Shown here: in pieces, positions 27,801 through 34,951 of the stretch
Position numbering within the stretch: position 1 is the stretch's first letter
How the letters are laid out: every line of letters begins with the position of its first letter
Position numbers and translations under genes: made by a program
Notes under the pieces: generated by a model
Seen by the model: the letters and a program-made list of their open reading frames with translations, nothing else
What the model was told of the DNA's origin: nothing
The model's database searches: none
Assembly: GCF_022346945.1 (NCBI RefSeq)
Contig: NZ_JAKRNI010000017.1
Location: 1-64,000 of the forward strand
DNA length: 64,000 nt
From: Microbacterium sp. ACRRU
Lineage (GTDB): Bacteria > Actinomycetota > Actinomycetes > Actinomycetales > Microbacteriaceae
Reading direction: 5' to 3'

Positions 27801-28165
27801 GTGTACTGGCCCGGCTGACTGATGGTGAGGTTGGCCAGCGCGTGAGTGATGAAGTTGTCGGACGCGCCGAACTGCTGGTCGGTGCTCCAGTCGATCGTCG
27901 ACATGAGTTTGTCGACATTGGGGGTCTGCCCCGACTTGAGCGTGCACAGCTCGGCCAGCGGCGGAGTGGAGTAGGTCCGCAGGGTCACCCCCGGTTCCTG
28001 CTGGGGGAGGTCCGCCGGGGTGTTGACGGCGGGGCCGACGGCGGCGCCCGCGGGCAGGACGGCTCCTGTCGCCACGAGCGCGCCGCCGAGGGCGCCGGCC
28101 ATGAGGATCCTCATGGCTCGGGTGCTGCGCCGGCGCGGGCCGGACAAGACAGCGGGTGTGGGCAT
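24824..28165 (-). CDS. Large secreted PA14 / glucose-sorbosone-dehydrogenase-like / CBM / DUF1080 protein
   Basis: This 1113-residue secreted protein has several carbohydrate-related modules. A signal peptide ends at VLPAGAA near residue 42. A PA14 domain spans about 60-205 (QYTFRLTSDDGSRLTLDG). A dehydrogenase-like beta-propeller spans about 225-690 (GLDFTDAGDLAVLTTG, GIDVIGDKIYVSERYQL). A carbohydrate-binding module spans about 692-820 (WYEAEEARLTGG). A DUF1080 or 3-keto-disaccharide-hydrolase-like jelly roll spans about 822-1018 (YEIQIDATDAADRTTGA, SYRNVRVMDIEEPD), followed by a C-terminal Ig-like domain. No LPXTG or membrane anchor is seen. The start at 28165, the second of two ATGs, has GAAGGAG at normal distance. 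Substrate oxidation or 3-keto-glycoside cleavage outside the cell is inferred from the domains only. Confidence 0.88.
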   Translation of the reverse strand: MPTPAVLSGPRRRSTRAMRILMAGALGGALVATGAVLPAGAAVGPAVNTPADLPQQEPGVTLRTYSTPPLAELCTLKSGQTPNVDKLMSTIDWSTDQQFGASDNFITHALANLTISQPGQYTFRLTSDDGSRLTLDGTQIIDNDGLHGPESVEGTVTLDVGVHDLFVEMFEATNGQQLTVEWKTPGSSSFTVIPSSVLSTEAGVVRVTAPGTKYCEGSSDSAGDGLRLDAVNPNYTLVDLRPAGFNPKVAGLDFTDAGDLAVLTTGSVNSGGWDTSTPGQIFLLKNVQAADGPEDVTAVEIAGGLQNPMGIDVIGDKIYVSERYQLTELSDPDGDGFFDAKRKVASYPSGNNFHEFAFGLIHDDENFYVNLSVAIDNGGATTNPQPAANRGTTVKINRSTGEISYVAGGLRTPNGIAFGPENELFAMDNQGAWLPSSKLVHVEQDRFFNHFTNPAGPFDDKPVTQPAVWIPQNEIGNSPSTPILLENGPFAGQMMFGDVTYGGLQRAFLEKVDGEFQGAVFRHSAGFEVGVNRVIEGPDKSLYVGGTGEGGNWGEAGKLPYGLQKLVPNQNNTFDIVSMKVVEGGFEVTYTQPLSDETVANIDEAYRAQQWRYLPTSTYGGPKLDEEVLSVSDARVSEDRRTVTLSLDGLKQGRVVHLRSPQPFASATGEKLWSTEAWYTLNALPGYVSPADRGWYEAEEARLTGGAKVDWEHSGYSGSGFAGGMWNAGAAFEFTVDVDAAGTYPVNVRYANGPNPAPGAKDVNLYVNGQKIGPWEFPSTTDWKTWRTITRDMNLVEGANTITLKYDTGTKGNLNVDVLSIGTADICAPAEIEDGYRSLFDGTLASLDGWRMAGPGGFGRQNDCSIRGEGGMGLLWHRAAELNEYSLKLDWKLVADHNGGVFVGFPDPKNDPWIAVNQGYEIQIDATDAADRTTGAVYTFQGANPEAVAGALKPVGSWNAYEIVVKGQNIKIFLNGTLVNDFTSTDPARDLSQGFIGLQNHGAGEAVSYRNVRVMDIEEPDPLAVTATAEVRCLAKKASLTVRATNTDSVPVDVTLETAWGERTITGVQPGKTVFHTFTTRAASVPAGEAIVSASGDGRTGEASAAYAAKACG

Positions 28166-28626
28166 CATTGCTCCTTCGGATCGGTGTCGGGAGTCCGACG
28201 CCGACCGTGCGGGCAGCCGTCGTCCTCGACCGAGGTCATCGTAGGTGGCTTTTGCCGATTCGTCTACAAAACTTGCTAAACCACAGTTAAGAAAAGCTCT
28301 GGAGGACACCATCGGGTGCCCTGGGATGCGAACCAACGCTCAGAACCGACCCTTTAATGGACTCTGGTCTGGTATTTTCTTCCGTCACCACATTAATCAA
28401 GAGTCTGTCAACTTTTGCTTGACCGGCGAGGCTGGCAGGGCTACTGTCACATCGAACCCGGAGATCCCGCTCGTGACAGCGCCGCCACGAAGCCCGTGGC
28501 AACACGTGGCGCCGTCCGATTCCGGCCTCTCGTTCAGCGGTCGGCCCGTGCCGGCCGTTTCGCACCTCGAGCAGTCGCCGACCGTGGCGACAGCGCCGCC
28601 ACGGCGTCGCAGAAACGGAGCTTGCC
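28166..28626. promoter_or_regulatory. AT-rich divergent promoter region with CTTTTG-type elements
   Basis: This 461-bp gap separates two divergent secreted-protein genes; its centre (about 28245-28425) is much richer in A/T than the flanks. Rightwards, TTGACC (28419-28424) and TACTGT (28442-28447) with a 17-base spacer form a promoter, and GTCAACTTTTGCTTGAC (28407-28423) covers its -35 box as an imperfect palindrome. Leftwards, GGCAAAAG (28248-28255 reversed) lies upstream of a TACGAT box, and GTCTACAAAACTTG lies at about 28262-28275. Both transcripts would have leaders of more than 70 bases. No small open frame inside it looks coding. Confidence 0.6.
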
Positions 28627-29253
28627 ATGATCACGACCACCTCTCGTTCGCGGGGACTCGCCGCGCGGATCGGTATCGCCGCGTTGGGAGTCGGTGCCCT
28701 TGCCGTCGCCGGCGCCGGAAGCGCCTTCGCCGCCGACGAGGAGACCATCGACGTGCAGGTCGAGATCGCGCCGGACGCTGAACCCGGCGTCCTCGCCCTG
28801 ACGGTCGCCTCGGGGAGTGCGACGCTGACCGAAGGAGAAGACGCCGGTACGGACCGCACCTTCACCGGAACCCTTCCCACCGTGACCGTGACCGATACCC
28901 GCCTGCCGGAGAACGTCGCCGACGACGCGTTCTGGTACGTGATGGGGGCGATCTCGGACTTCACCGGCGACGCCGGCCAGCCGGACATCGTCTCCGCCGA
29001 CACTTTCGGCTGGTATCCCTCCATCCTCTCGGGCAACCCCGAGGGCGAGGACCAGCTCGTCGCGCCCGGCGACGACGTCGACCCCGGCACCGGCGGCTTC
29101 GTCGACGCCGAGCTGCTCTCCATCGCGGACAGCGCCGACGCAGCAGCCGGCGGCGCCTACTCGGCGACGGCCGACCTGTTGCTGCGCACCCCGGCGACCG
29201 TCGCGCCCGGCACCTACGGCGCCACGATCACCCTCACCCTTCTCGAGGGGTGA
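28627..29253 (+). CDS. Secreted WxL-like surface protein
   Basis: This 208-residue exported protein has a signal peptide ending AGSAFAADE near residue 37 and no anchor of its own. Its C-terminal half resembles WxL cell-wall-binding domains: VMGAISDFTGD, then FGWYPSIL in the place of the LGWTP block, and the ending VAPGTYGATITLTLLEG. The mature part is strongly acidic. GGAG precedes the ATG by about six bases. The stop codon region runs into the DUF916 gene, and WxL proteins usually sit beside DUF916 partners that help hold them on peptidoglycan. The WxL assignment is by pattern and neighbourhood. Confidence 0.8.
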   Translation: MITTTSRSRGLAARIGIAALGVGALAVAGAGSAFAADEETIDVQVEIAPDAEPGVLALTVASGSATLTEGEDAGTDRTFTGTLPTVTVTDTRLPENVADDAFWYVMGAISDFTGDAGQPDIVSADTFGWYPSILSGNPEGEDQLVAPGDDVDPGTGGFVDAELLSIADSADAAAGGAYSATADLLLRTPATVAPGTYGATITLTLLEG

Positions 29254-29276
29254 GCAGACAGCAGGGAGCGCGAATC

Positions 29277-30293
29277 GTGCCTTCTCCCCGTGAGCGACCT
29301 CGCCGCCGCCTGCGAGGGGGTGTCGCCCTCGCCGCCGCCCTCGCCGCCGCGTTCGTCGCCGCACCCGTCTCCGCCACCGCCGCGGAGGACAGCCCCGTGA
29401 CATGGGCGGTCACCCCGGCGGACGAGAGCGGCCCCGACGGGCGCCGCGTCGTCGATCTGAGCCTCGACCCCGGCGAGAGCGTGATGGAACATCTCGCCGT
29501 GCGGAACCTCAGCGAGCGCGAGGCGACGTTCGCCCTCGGCGCTTCCGACGGGTACTACACCGCGACGGGACGATTCACGATGCTCCCGCAGAACGAGAAG
29601 TCCGTGGATGCCGGAACCTGGGTGTCGATCGAACCGAGTGTCACCCTCGCCCCCAACGAGACCCGGGTCGTGCCGTTCACCGTCACGGTTCCGGCCAACG
29701 CCACCCCCGGCGACCACGCCGCGGGCGTCGCGGCATCCGTTCGATCGGCGGGCACCGACGAGGCCGGCGCGCACGTGGGCGTCGACAGTCGAGTCGGCTA
29801 CCGATTGTCGGTCCGCGTGACGGGCGATCTGGCACCCGCATTGACGGTGGGCGCCGTCCACGCCGACTATGTGGCCTCGGGGAGCCTGTTCGCCCCGGGT
29901 CGCGTCGACGTCTCGTACGAGGTCACCAATTCCGGCAACACCGCGCTCGACGTCGCCGACAGCACCGGCGACTCCCCGTCGGCGCGGGGAACGCTGCTAC
30001 CCGGCGAGTCGCGACGGGTCGAGGTCGACCCGGTGACGGCCTGGCCGGTGGGACTGGTGTTCCTCGGTCTGGAAGTGATGGCGACGGCGCCGGGCACGAG
30101 TCTGTCGGCCGCGCCGGTCGCCCACGAGCTCGTCGTCTGGGCGGTGCCGTGGCTGCACCTGCTCGCCGTCGTCGGCATCGTCCTCCTCCTCGTCGCCGTC
30201 TTCGCAGACCGGCGGCGTCGGCGGCGCCGTCTCGACGACCTCCTCCGTCGCGCACGCGAAGAGGGACGACGAGAGTCGGTGGTGGCACCGTGA
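29277..30293 (+). CDS. DUF916 (WxL-associated peptidoglycan-binding) membrane protein, first copy
   Basis: DUF916 proteins accompany WxL proteins and are thought to link them to peptidoglycan. The product of about 338 residues has a signal peptide (GVALAALAAAFVAAPVSATAA region), the DUF916 domain opening VTWAVTPADESGPDGRRVVDLSLDPGES, and the typical strand NATPGDHAAGVAASVRS. A second immunoglobulin-like part follows (VDVSYEVTNSGNTALDVAD). One C-terminal helix (LHLLAVVGIVLLLVAVFADRRRRRRRL) leads to a basic tail inside the cell. The GTG at 29277 has GGGAG eight bases upstream. An in-frame GTG at 29250 overlaps the preceding stop but lacks a site. Confidence 0.88.
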   Translation: MPSPRERPRRRLRGGVALAAALAAAFVAAPVSATAAEDSPVTWAVTPADESGPDGRRVVDLSLDPGESVMEHLAVRNLSEREATFALGASDGYYTATGRFTMLPQNEKSVDAGTWVSIEPSVTLAPNETRVVPFTVTVPANATPGDHAAGVAASVRSAGTDEAGAHVGVDSRVGYRLSVRVTGDLAPALTVGAVHADYVASGSLFAPGRVDVSYEVTNSGNTALDVADSTGDSPSARGTLLPGESRRVEVDPVTAWPVGLVFLGLEVMATAPGTSLSAAPVAHELVVWAVPWLHLLAVVGIVLLLVAVFADRRRRRRRLDDLLRRAREEGRRESVVAP

Positions 30294-30544
30294 GCGCCGG
30301 AGGGGTCACGCCATTCGGCCGCGTCGAAGGCGAAGGCACCGTCGGCGTCACGGTGGAGATCACGCCACGGGACACCCAGTGCACCGTCGGCTGCGGAGGC
30401 GAGTCCCCCGCGACGCCACCGACGTCGCTGCCAGCGACCGGAAGCGAGCCGGTCTCGGCCGTGCTGGCCGGGGCGCTGCTCCTCGCGGGCGCCGTGGCCC
30501 TCATGACCGCACGGCTGCGAGACAGGCGCGCATCGCAGGACTAG
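30290..30544 (+). CDS. Small LPXTG cell-wall-anchored protein
   Basis: This 84-residue protein ends in a sortase sorting signal: SLPATGSEP, the hydrophobic run VSAVLAGALLLAGAVALM, and the positive tail TARLRDRRASQD. The first part (TVGVTVEITPRDTQC) echoes the start of the neighbouring WxL-like protein (DVQVEIAPD) and contains two cysteines. No clear signal peptide is visible at its N-terminus, which is odd for a sortase substrate. The GTG start overlaps the DUF916 stop by 4 bp, completing a three-gene set (WxL, DUF916, LPXTG). It probably provides a covalent anchor point for the set. Confidence 0.8.
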   Translation: MSAGGVTPFGRVEGEGTVGVTVEITPRDTQCTVGCGGESPATPPTSLPATGSEPVSAVLAGALLLAGAVALMTARLRDRRASQD

Positions 30545-30581
30545 GAGTCGCCGGCACCACCGGGGGGGCGCTCACGCAAAA

Positions 30582-30621
30582 ACGGGTCCCGTCATCGCAC
30601 TCATGCGATGGCGGGACCCGT
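30582..30621. terminator. Strong bidirectional terminator between the LPXTG gene and tatA
   Basis: ACGGGTCCCG with CGGGACCCGT, and inside it CATCGCA with TGCGATG, form a long two-part stem with A-rich and T-containing flanks (CAAAAACGGG on the left, CCCGTTCC on the right). It lies between convergent genes. Confidence 0.88.
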
Positions 30622-30671
30622 TCCGCGTCTCGGGGGCCAGCGGCGCGCCGAGACCCCCGGGCCGGGCAAGC

Positions 30672-30899
30672 TCAGGGCGCGGATGTCGGACCGGCGGGTG
30701 GGACGGCGGGACCCGAGGAGGGCGGAGGCCCCGGATCGGCGGGCGTCTCGTCAGCCTTCATGGCCTTCATCTCCCCCTTGAACACGCGGGCCGACTGTCC
30801 CAGGCTCTGCGCGAGCGCGGGCAGTTTGGCCGCGCCGAAGAGGAGCAGGATGACCGCCAGGACGATCAGCAGGTGCCATCCGGTCAATCCGTGAAGCAT
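30672..30899 (-). CDS. tatA: Sec-independent translocase protein TatA/TatE
   Basis: TatA forms the pore of the twin-arginine system that exports folded proteins. The 75-residue protein has one N-terminal helix (GWHLLIVLAVILLLFGAAKLPALAQSLG). The conserved FG and LP hinge residues are present, followed by the amphipathic helix SARVFKGEMKAMK and a Pro-rich tail. The family usually has GP or GW at positions 7-8; here it is GW. GAAGGAGGG lies in front of the ATG. It stands apart from tatC and tatB, inside a locus that encodes a twin-arginine-type isomerase 4 kb away. That suggests a TatA dedicated to this locus or simply a second copy. Confidence 0.92.
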   Translation of the reverse strand: MLHGLTGWHLLIVLAVILLLFGAAKLPALAQSLGQSARVFKGEMKAMKADETPADPGPPPSSGPAVPPAGPTSAP

Positions 30900-30987
30900 G
30901 TGCGCCCTCCTTCGGGCGGGCCGGCGTCTGCGCGCGGCGGGTCGGTCGTACAGGGGGATCGGACGCGATGCGCGTCGGTCGTCGGCG

Positions 30988-31017
30988 ATGCTAACCGTCG
31001 ACGCGTAACAAATACAA
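30988..31017 (-). promoter_or_regulatory. Probable tatA promoter
   Basis: On the minus strand TTGTAT (31012-31017) and TAGCAT (30988-30993) are separated by 18 bases, about 90 bp upstream of the tatA ATG. Confidence 0.5.
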
Positions 31018-31056
31018 GGCTCCAGACTCTTAGTTCTTTCCTGACGGTCTACTGCG

Positions 31057-31095
31057 CAACTTTTGATTGACGCGTAGACAAACTTGGGTCAGGAT
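31057..31095 (+). promoter_or_regulatory. Promoter of the PQQ-type dehydrogenase gene with CTTTTG element
   Basis: CAACTTTTGATTGAC (31057-31071) differs at one base from the element at 28409-28423, and its end forms the -35 box TTGACG. A weak -10 box, CAGGAT (31090-31095), follows after 17 bases. GTAGACAAACTTG lies in the spacer and resembles GTCTACAAAACTTG near 28262. The leader to the ATG at 31336 would be about 230 bases; I see no coding sequence in it. Confidence 0.6.
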
Positions 31096-31335
31096 GACCA
31101 CAGAGCGACCGTCCGCCGCAGACCGGCGGGTCGCTCGATCCCCCCACGGCTCGTCGTTCACGCTCACCCCCCGGGCGTCGTCGGCGACCCATCCGGACTC
31201 GACGAAGAGCGGAGGAGAACACGCGCGGCTGATCGCCGCCGCAGATGGGCCCGGGTCGCCACGTTCAGCCGTTGAGACCGGCTGGTGACGACCCGGTGAA
31301 AACAACTCGAACGCATTCACAGGAGCTGTTTCACG

Positions 31336-34300
31336 ATGAACTCTACTTCTCGGCATCCCGCCGTGCGATCCCGACTGACCGCCGTTTTCACCGCGGTCGC
31401 CCTGGGGCTCACCGCCGTCGGCGCCACCTCTCTCCCGGCCGTCGCTCACGACGGCCAGGACCACGGGACCGACCCCGGCGGAGACCACGGCGACCCCACC
31501 GATCCCGGAACCCCCGAGCCCGATCCGGGCGACGGGCAGGGCGACCTCGACTGGTCGAACTACGAGCGCGTCCTGCTCACCAAAGATGTGGGCGAGCCCA
31601 TCGACCTCGCCGTCCTGCCGGACAAGCGCGTGCTGCACACGGCCCGCAACGGCGACGTCCGGCTCACCGATCCCGCCACCGGTGTCACGACCGTCACCAA
31701 TACGCTCCCCGTGTACCTCAACTCCGAGGACGGCCTGCAGACGGTCGCACTGGACCCCGACTTCGAGAACAACAACTGGGTCTACCTCGTCTACTCGCCG
31801 CTCGATGCGGACGGCGACGGTCAGCCCGATACACCCTCGGGAAACGCTCCCAACACGTTGCCCGCGGGCGCGGATGAGTCGTACTGGGATCAGTGGGTCG
31901 GCGTGAACCGCCTGTCCCGCTTCCAGTGGACCGGCTCCGAGCTCGACCTCAGCACCGAACAGGCCATCCTCGACGTCGAGGTCCAGCGCGGACAGTGCTG
32001 CCACGTCGGCGCGGACATCGGATTCGACGGTGACGGCAACCTGTACCTGAGCACGGGCGACAACACGCCGGCATCCACCCCCGGCGCCAACGGCTTCGCG
32101 CCGAACAACGACGCCCCCGGCTTCAACCCCGGGTTCGATGCCCGCCGAGGGGCTGGCAACACCAACGATCTTCGCGGCAAGATCCTTCGCATCCATGTCG
32201 AGGACGACGGCTCGTACACGATTCCCGAGGGCAATCTCTTCGCACCGGGAACCGAACTCACCCGTCCCGAGATCTTCGTGATGGGCGTGCGCAACCCGTT
32301 CCGCATCGAGGTCGATCCCGTGACGCAGACGCTCTCGTGGGCCGACTACGGTCCGGACGCCACGAAGGCCGTCGCCGAAACGGCGGGCCGCGGCCCCATG
32401 GGCCTGGTGGAGTGGAACATCGTGCGCCTCGACGAGCCGCACAACGCCGGCTGGCCGTACGTGCACGCCGACAACTTCGCCTACAACGACTGGGACTTCG
32501 CCACCGCGGCCCCGGGGGACTTCTTCGACCCCGAGAACCTCGTGAACGACTCGCGATGGAACACCGGGCTGACAGAGCTGCCGGCGGCACGAGCCGCGAC
32601 CCTCTACTACGGCGACAACCCGGGCGACCAGCCGTGGGACGAGCTGGTGAACTTCGGCGCCGGCTCCGGCCAGGGCCCCATGGGCGGACCGGTCTACCAC
32701 TTCGACGAATCGAACCCGTCGGTCACGAAGCTGCCCCGGCACTGGGACGGCAAGGCGTTTATGGGCGAGTTCTCGCAGGACTACATCGCCGCCTTCACGC
32801 TGGACTGGGAGAGCCTCGAGGTGACGGCCATCGAGGACTTCCTGCCCAACGCGGCACTCAGCGCCGCCGCGCAGCCGACGCACGACAACCCCATGGACAT
32901 GGAGATCGGTCCTGACGGGTCGATGTATGTGCTCGACTACGGCGACGGCTTCTTCCGCGCGAACCCCGATGCGGGGCTGTACCGCATCGACTACGTCGCC
33001 GGGAACAAGTCGCCCCAGGCGGCCTTCACCGCCACGCCGACCTCGTCGTCGTCCGCTCCCCTCGCGGTCGAGTTCGACGCCTCCGGGTCGATGGACCCCG
33101 ACGGAGACGCGCTCACGTACGAGTGGGACTTCGACGGCAACGGCACCTTCGACGCCACCGGCGTGGGCGCGTCGTTCACCTACACCGAACTGGGGACCTA
33201 CACCGCACGGCTGCGGGTGTCCGACCCGGCGGGACGCTTCGGACTGACCTCGCGCACGATCTCGGTGGGGAATCAGGCCCCCGAGGTGACGGTCGAGTTC
33301 CCTGAGAACGGCGCGTTCTTCGACTGGGGTCAGGCGATCCCGTTCCAGGTGACGACGACGGATGCCGAGGACGGTGACGCCACGGAATGCTCCCGCGTCG
33401 CGTGGACCTACGGTCTCGGTCACGACGAGCACGCGCACCCCGAGGTCTCGGGCACCGGATGCACGGGTGTGTTCCGCACCGACCCGAACTCGCCCGAGCA
33501 CGGCCCCGGCGCCCTGCTCTACGGCGCGGTCGTGGTGACCTACACCGACGCGGGCGCCAACGGCCTGCCGCCGGCGACGGGCGAGGCGACCGTCCGTCTC
33601 AACCCCAAGGAGCAGCAGGCCGAGCACGCCATCCGTCGCGAGGGCGTCGAGTCCTACGCGGATGCCACGGCCTCCGGCGGTAACGCCGTCCGCGGTCTCG
33701 CCGAGGGCGACTGGCTCGCCTTCGATCCCGTGAGCTTCGTCGGCATCGATGGGGCCGTCGTCCGCGCCAGCGGCGCCGGTGAGGTGCAGCTGCGCTGGAA
33801 CGCCACGGACGCCGAACCGTTCGCCACGGCGACGATCCCGGCGGGCGAGGGCTGGCAGGACGTGGAGATCGCGTTCGACGCCCCCGTGGGTACGGGCGCA
33901 CTGTACGTGACCTCGGGCGACGACCTGGCTCTGGACTCGCTGACCATGGTCGGCGACGGCGTGGGCGACGTGACGCCGCCGACGGTGGCGCACACCCTGA
34001 ACCCCGCCACCCCCACGGGCGTGGACGGCGTGTTCAACGAGCCGGTCCGTTTCTCGGTGCAGGCCACCGACGACGGCACTCTCGCCAGCGTTCAATACTC
34101 GCGCGACAACGGCGAGACCTGGACGAACCTCGCCGCGAACGAGCAGTACGGCGTGACGTTCTCCGAGAACGGCACGTACGACCTCCGCTACCGCGCCACC
34201 GACACCGGAGGCAACGTCTCCGAGCTGGGATCGGTCGCCTTCACCGTCGACCTCGACGCGCCGAACGAGCCCACCGTTCCCACGCGCACGCTCGTGACGC

Positions 34301-34863
34301 TCGACTCCCCGCGCGCCACCTACGGCGCCCCGGGCGAGGTCACGGTCTCCGTCCGCGGGGAGGACGGGGTTCCCACCGGCGAGGTCGTGCTCACGGTGGG
34401 TGAGCGGGAGCTCGGACGCGCGACGGTGGACGCCGACGGCAGCGCCGTCATCGCCCTCCCGGTCGATCTGCCGGTCGGCACGCACACCTTGCGGGCCACG
34501 TACACCACCGATGGAACCTTCATCGGATCGGCCGGTATCGGACGCCTCACGGTGTCCCCCGCGCGGTCGACCACGTCGGTCGCCGTGTCGCCCGACCCGG
34601 TCAAGCCCGCGGTGGCCGCGACCGCCACGGTGACGGTGACATCTTCGACGGGCGTCTCCCCGACCGGAGACGTCACGGTGACGCTGCGTCGCAACAACGC
34701 GGTCGTCGCCACCCTGACCGGCACGCTCGACGCGGACGGCACCGTCGCGGTGACGCTGCCCAAGCTCAGCACCACGGGCCGCTACCAGGTGCAGGCGGCT
34801 TACGTCGGATCCACCGGCGTGGCCAAGAGCAGCGCGATCACGAGCTTGACGGTCACGCGTTAA
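31336..34863 (+). CDS. Secreted PQQ-dependent sugar dehydrogenase-like protein with PKD, CBM and Ig-like repeats
   Basis: This 1175-residue exported protein opens with a signal peptide (ending PAVAHDG) and a His/Asp/Pro-rich linker. A glucose/sorbosone-dehydrogenase beta-propeller covers about residues 70-555, with CCHVGADIGFDGDGNLYLSTGDN (the histidine may be catalytic), RGKILRIHVEDDGSYTIPEG, VMGVRNPFRIEVDP and DGSMYVLDYGDGF. A PKD domain (about 555-640, PLAVEFDASGSMDPDGD) follows. Then come an uncharacterised beta domain and a CBM6-like module (about 758-872). A bacterial Ig-like domain and two tandem Ig-like repeats end at residue 1175 without an anchor motif. SD GGAG precedes the ATG. The domain set suggests a wall- or polysaccharide-bound sugar oxidase. 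Confidence 0.9.
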   Translation: MNSTSRHPAVRSRLTAVFTAVALGLTAVGATSLPAVAHDGQDHGTDPGGDHGDPTDPGTPEPDPGDGQGDLDWSNYERVLLTKDVGEPIDLAVLPDKRVLHTARNGDVRLTDPATGVTTVTNTLPVYLNSEDGLQTVALDPDFENNNWVYLVYSPLDADGDGQPDTPSGNAPNTLPAGADESYWDQWVGVNRLSRFQWTGSELDLSTEQAILDVEVQRGQCCHVGADIGFDGDGNLYLSTGDNTPASTPGANGFAPNNDAPGFNPGFDARRGAGNTNDLRGKILRIHVEDDGSYTIPEGNLFAPGTELTRPEIFVMGVRNPFRIEVDPVTQTLSWADYGPDATKAVAETAGRGPMGLVEWNIVRLDEPHNAGWPYVHADNFAYNDWDFATAAPGDFFDPENLVNDSRWNTGLTELPAARAATLYYGDNPGDQPWDELVNFGAGSGQGPMGGPVYHFDESNPSVTKLPRHWDGKAFMGEFSQDYIAAFTLDWESLEVTAIEDFLPNAALSAAAQPTHDNPMDMEIGPDGSMYVLDYGDGFFRANPDAGLYRIDYVAGNKSPQAAFTATPTSSSSAPLAVEFDASGSMDPDGDALTYEWDFDGNGTFDATGVGASFTYTELGTYTARLRVSDPAGRFGLTSRTISVGNQAPEVTVEFPENGAFFDWGQAIPFQVTTTDAEDGDATECSRVAWTYGLGHDEHAHPEVSGTGCTGVFRTDPNSPEHGPGALLYGAVVVTYTDAGANGLPPATGEATVRLNPKEQQAEHAIRREGVESYADATASGGNAVRGLAEGDWLAFDPVSFVGIDGAVVRASGAGEVQLRWNATDAEPFATATIPAGEGWQDVEIAFDAPVGTGALYVTSGDDLALDSLTMVGDGVGDVTPPTVAHTLNPATPTGVDGVFNEPVRFSVQATDDGTLASVQYSRDNGETWTNLAANEQYGVTFSENGTYDLRYRATDTGGNVSELGSVAFTVDLDAPNEPTVPTRTLVTLDSPRATYGAPGEVTVSVRGEDGVPTGEVVLTVGERELGRATVDADGSAVIALPVDLPVGTHTLRATYTTDGTFIGSAGIGRLTVSPARSTTSVAVSPDPVKPAVAATATVTVTSSTGVSPTGDVTVTLRRNNAVVATLTGTLDADGTVAVTLPKLSTTGRYQVQAAYVGSTGVAKSSAITSLTVTR

Positions 34864-34871
34864 TCCCCCCG

Positions 34872-34901
34872 GCGGGGGCTGCGCCTCGGCGCGGCCCCCG
34901 C
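34872..34901 (+). terminator. Terminator-like hairpin after the dehydrogenase gene
   Basis: GCGGGGGC and GCCCCCGC enclose an inner stem GCGCC-GGCGC, just 8 bases past the stop. It may reduce but not abolish read-through to the isomerase gene, which follows on the same strand. Confidence 0.6.
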
Positions 34902-34951
34902 TCCTCCGGCCGTCCCGGGCCCACCGGGCGGACCCACCTCGAAGGAGAGTC

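Noticed and set aside
24815..28279. A 1154-residue open frame on the plus strand opposite the PA14 protein gene
   Set aside because: The composition is that of antisense frames in high-GC genes and it has no domain motif. The minus-strand product is convincing.
28245..28430. A riboswitch or small RNA in the AT-rich divergent region
   Set aside because: The A/T-rich stretch matches promoter elements on both strands and I could not find a conserved riboswitch core or a hairpin followed by a T run.
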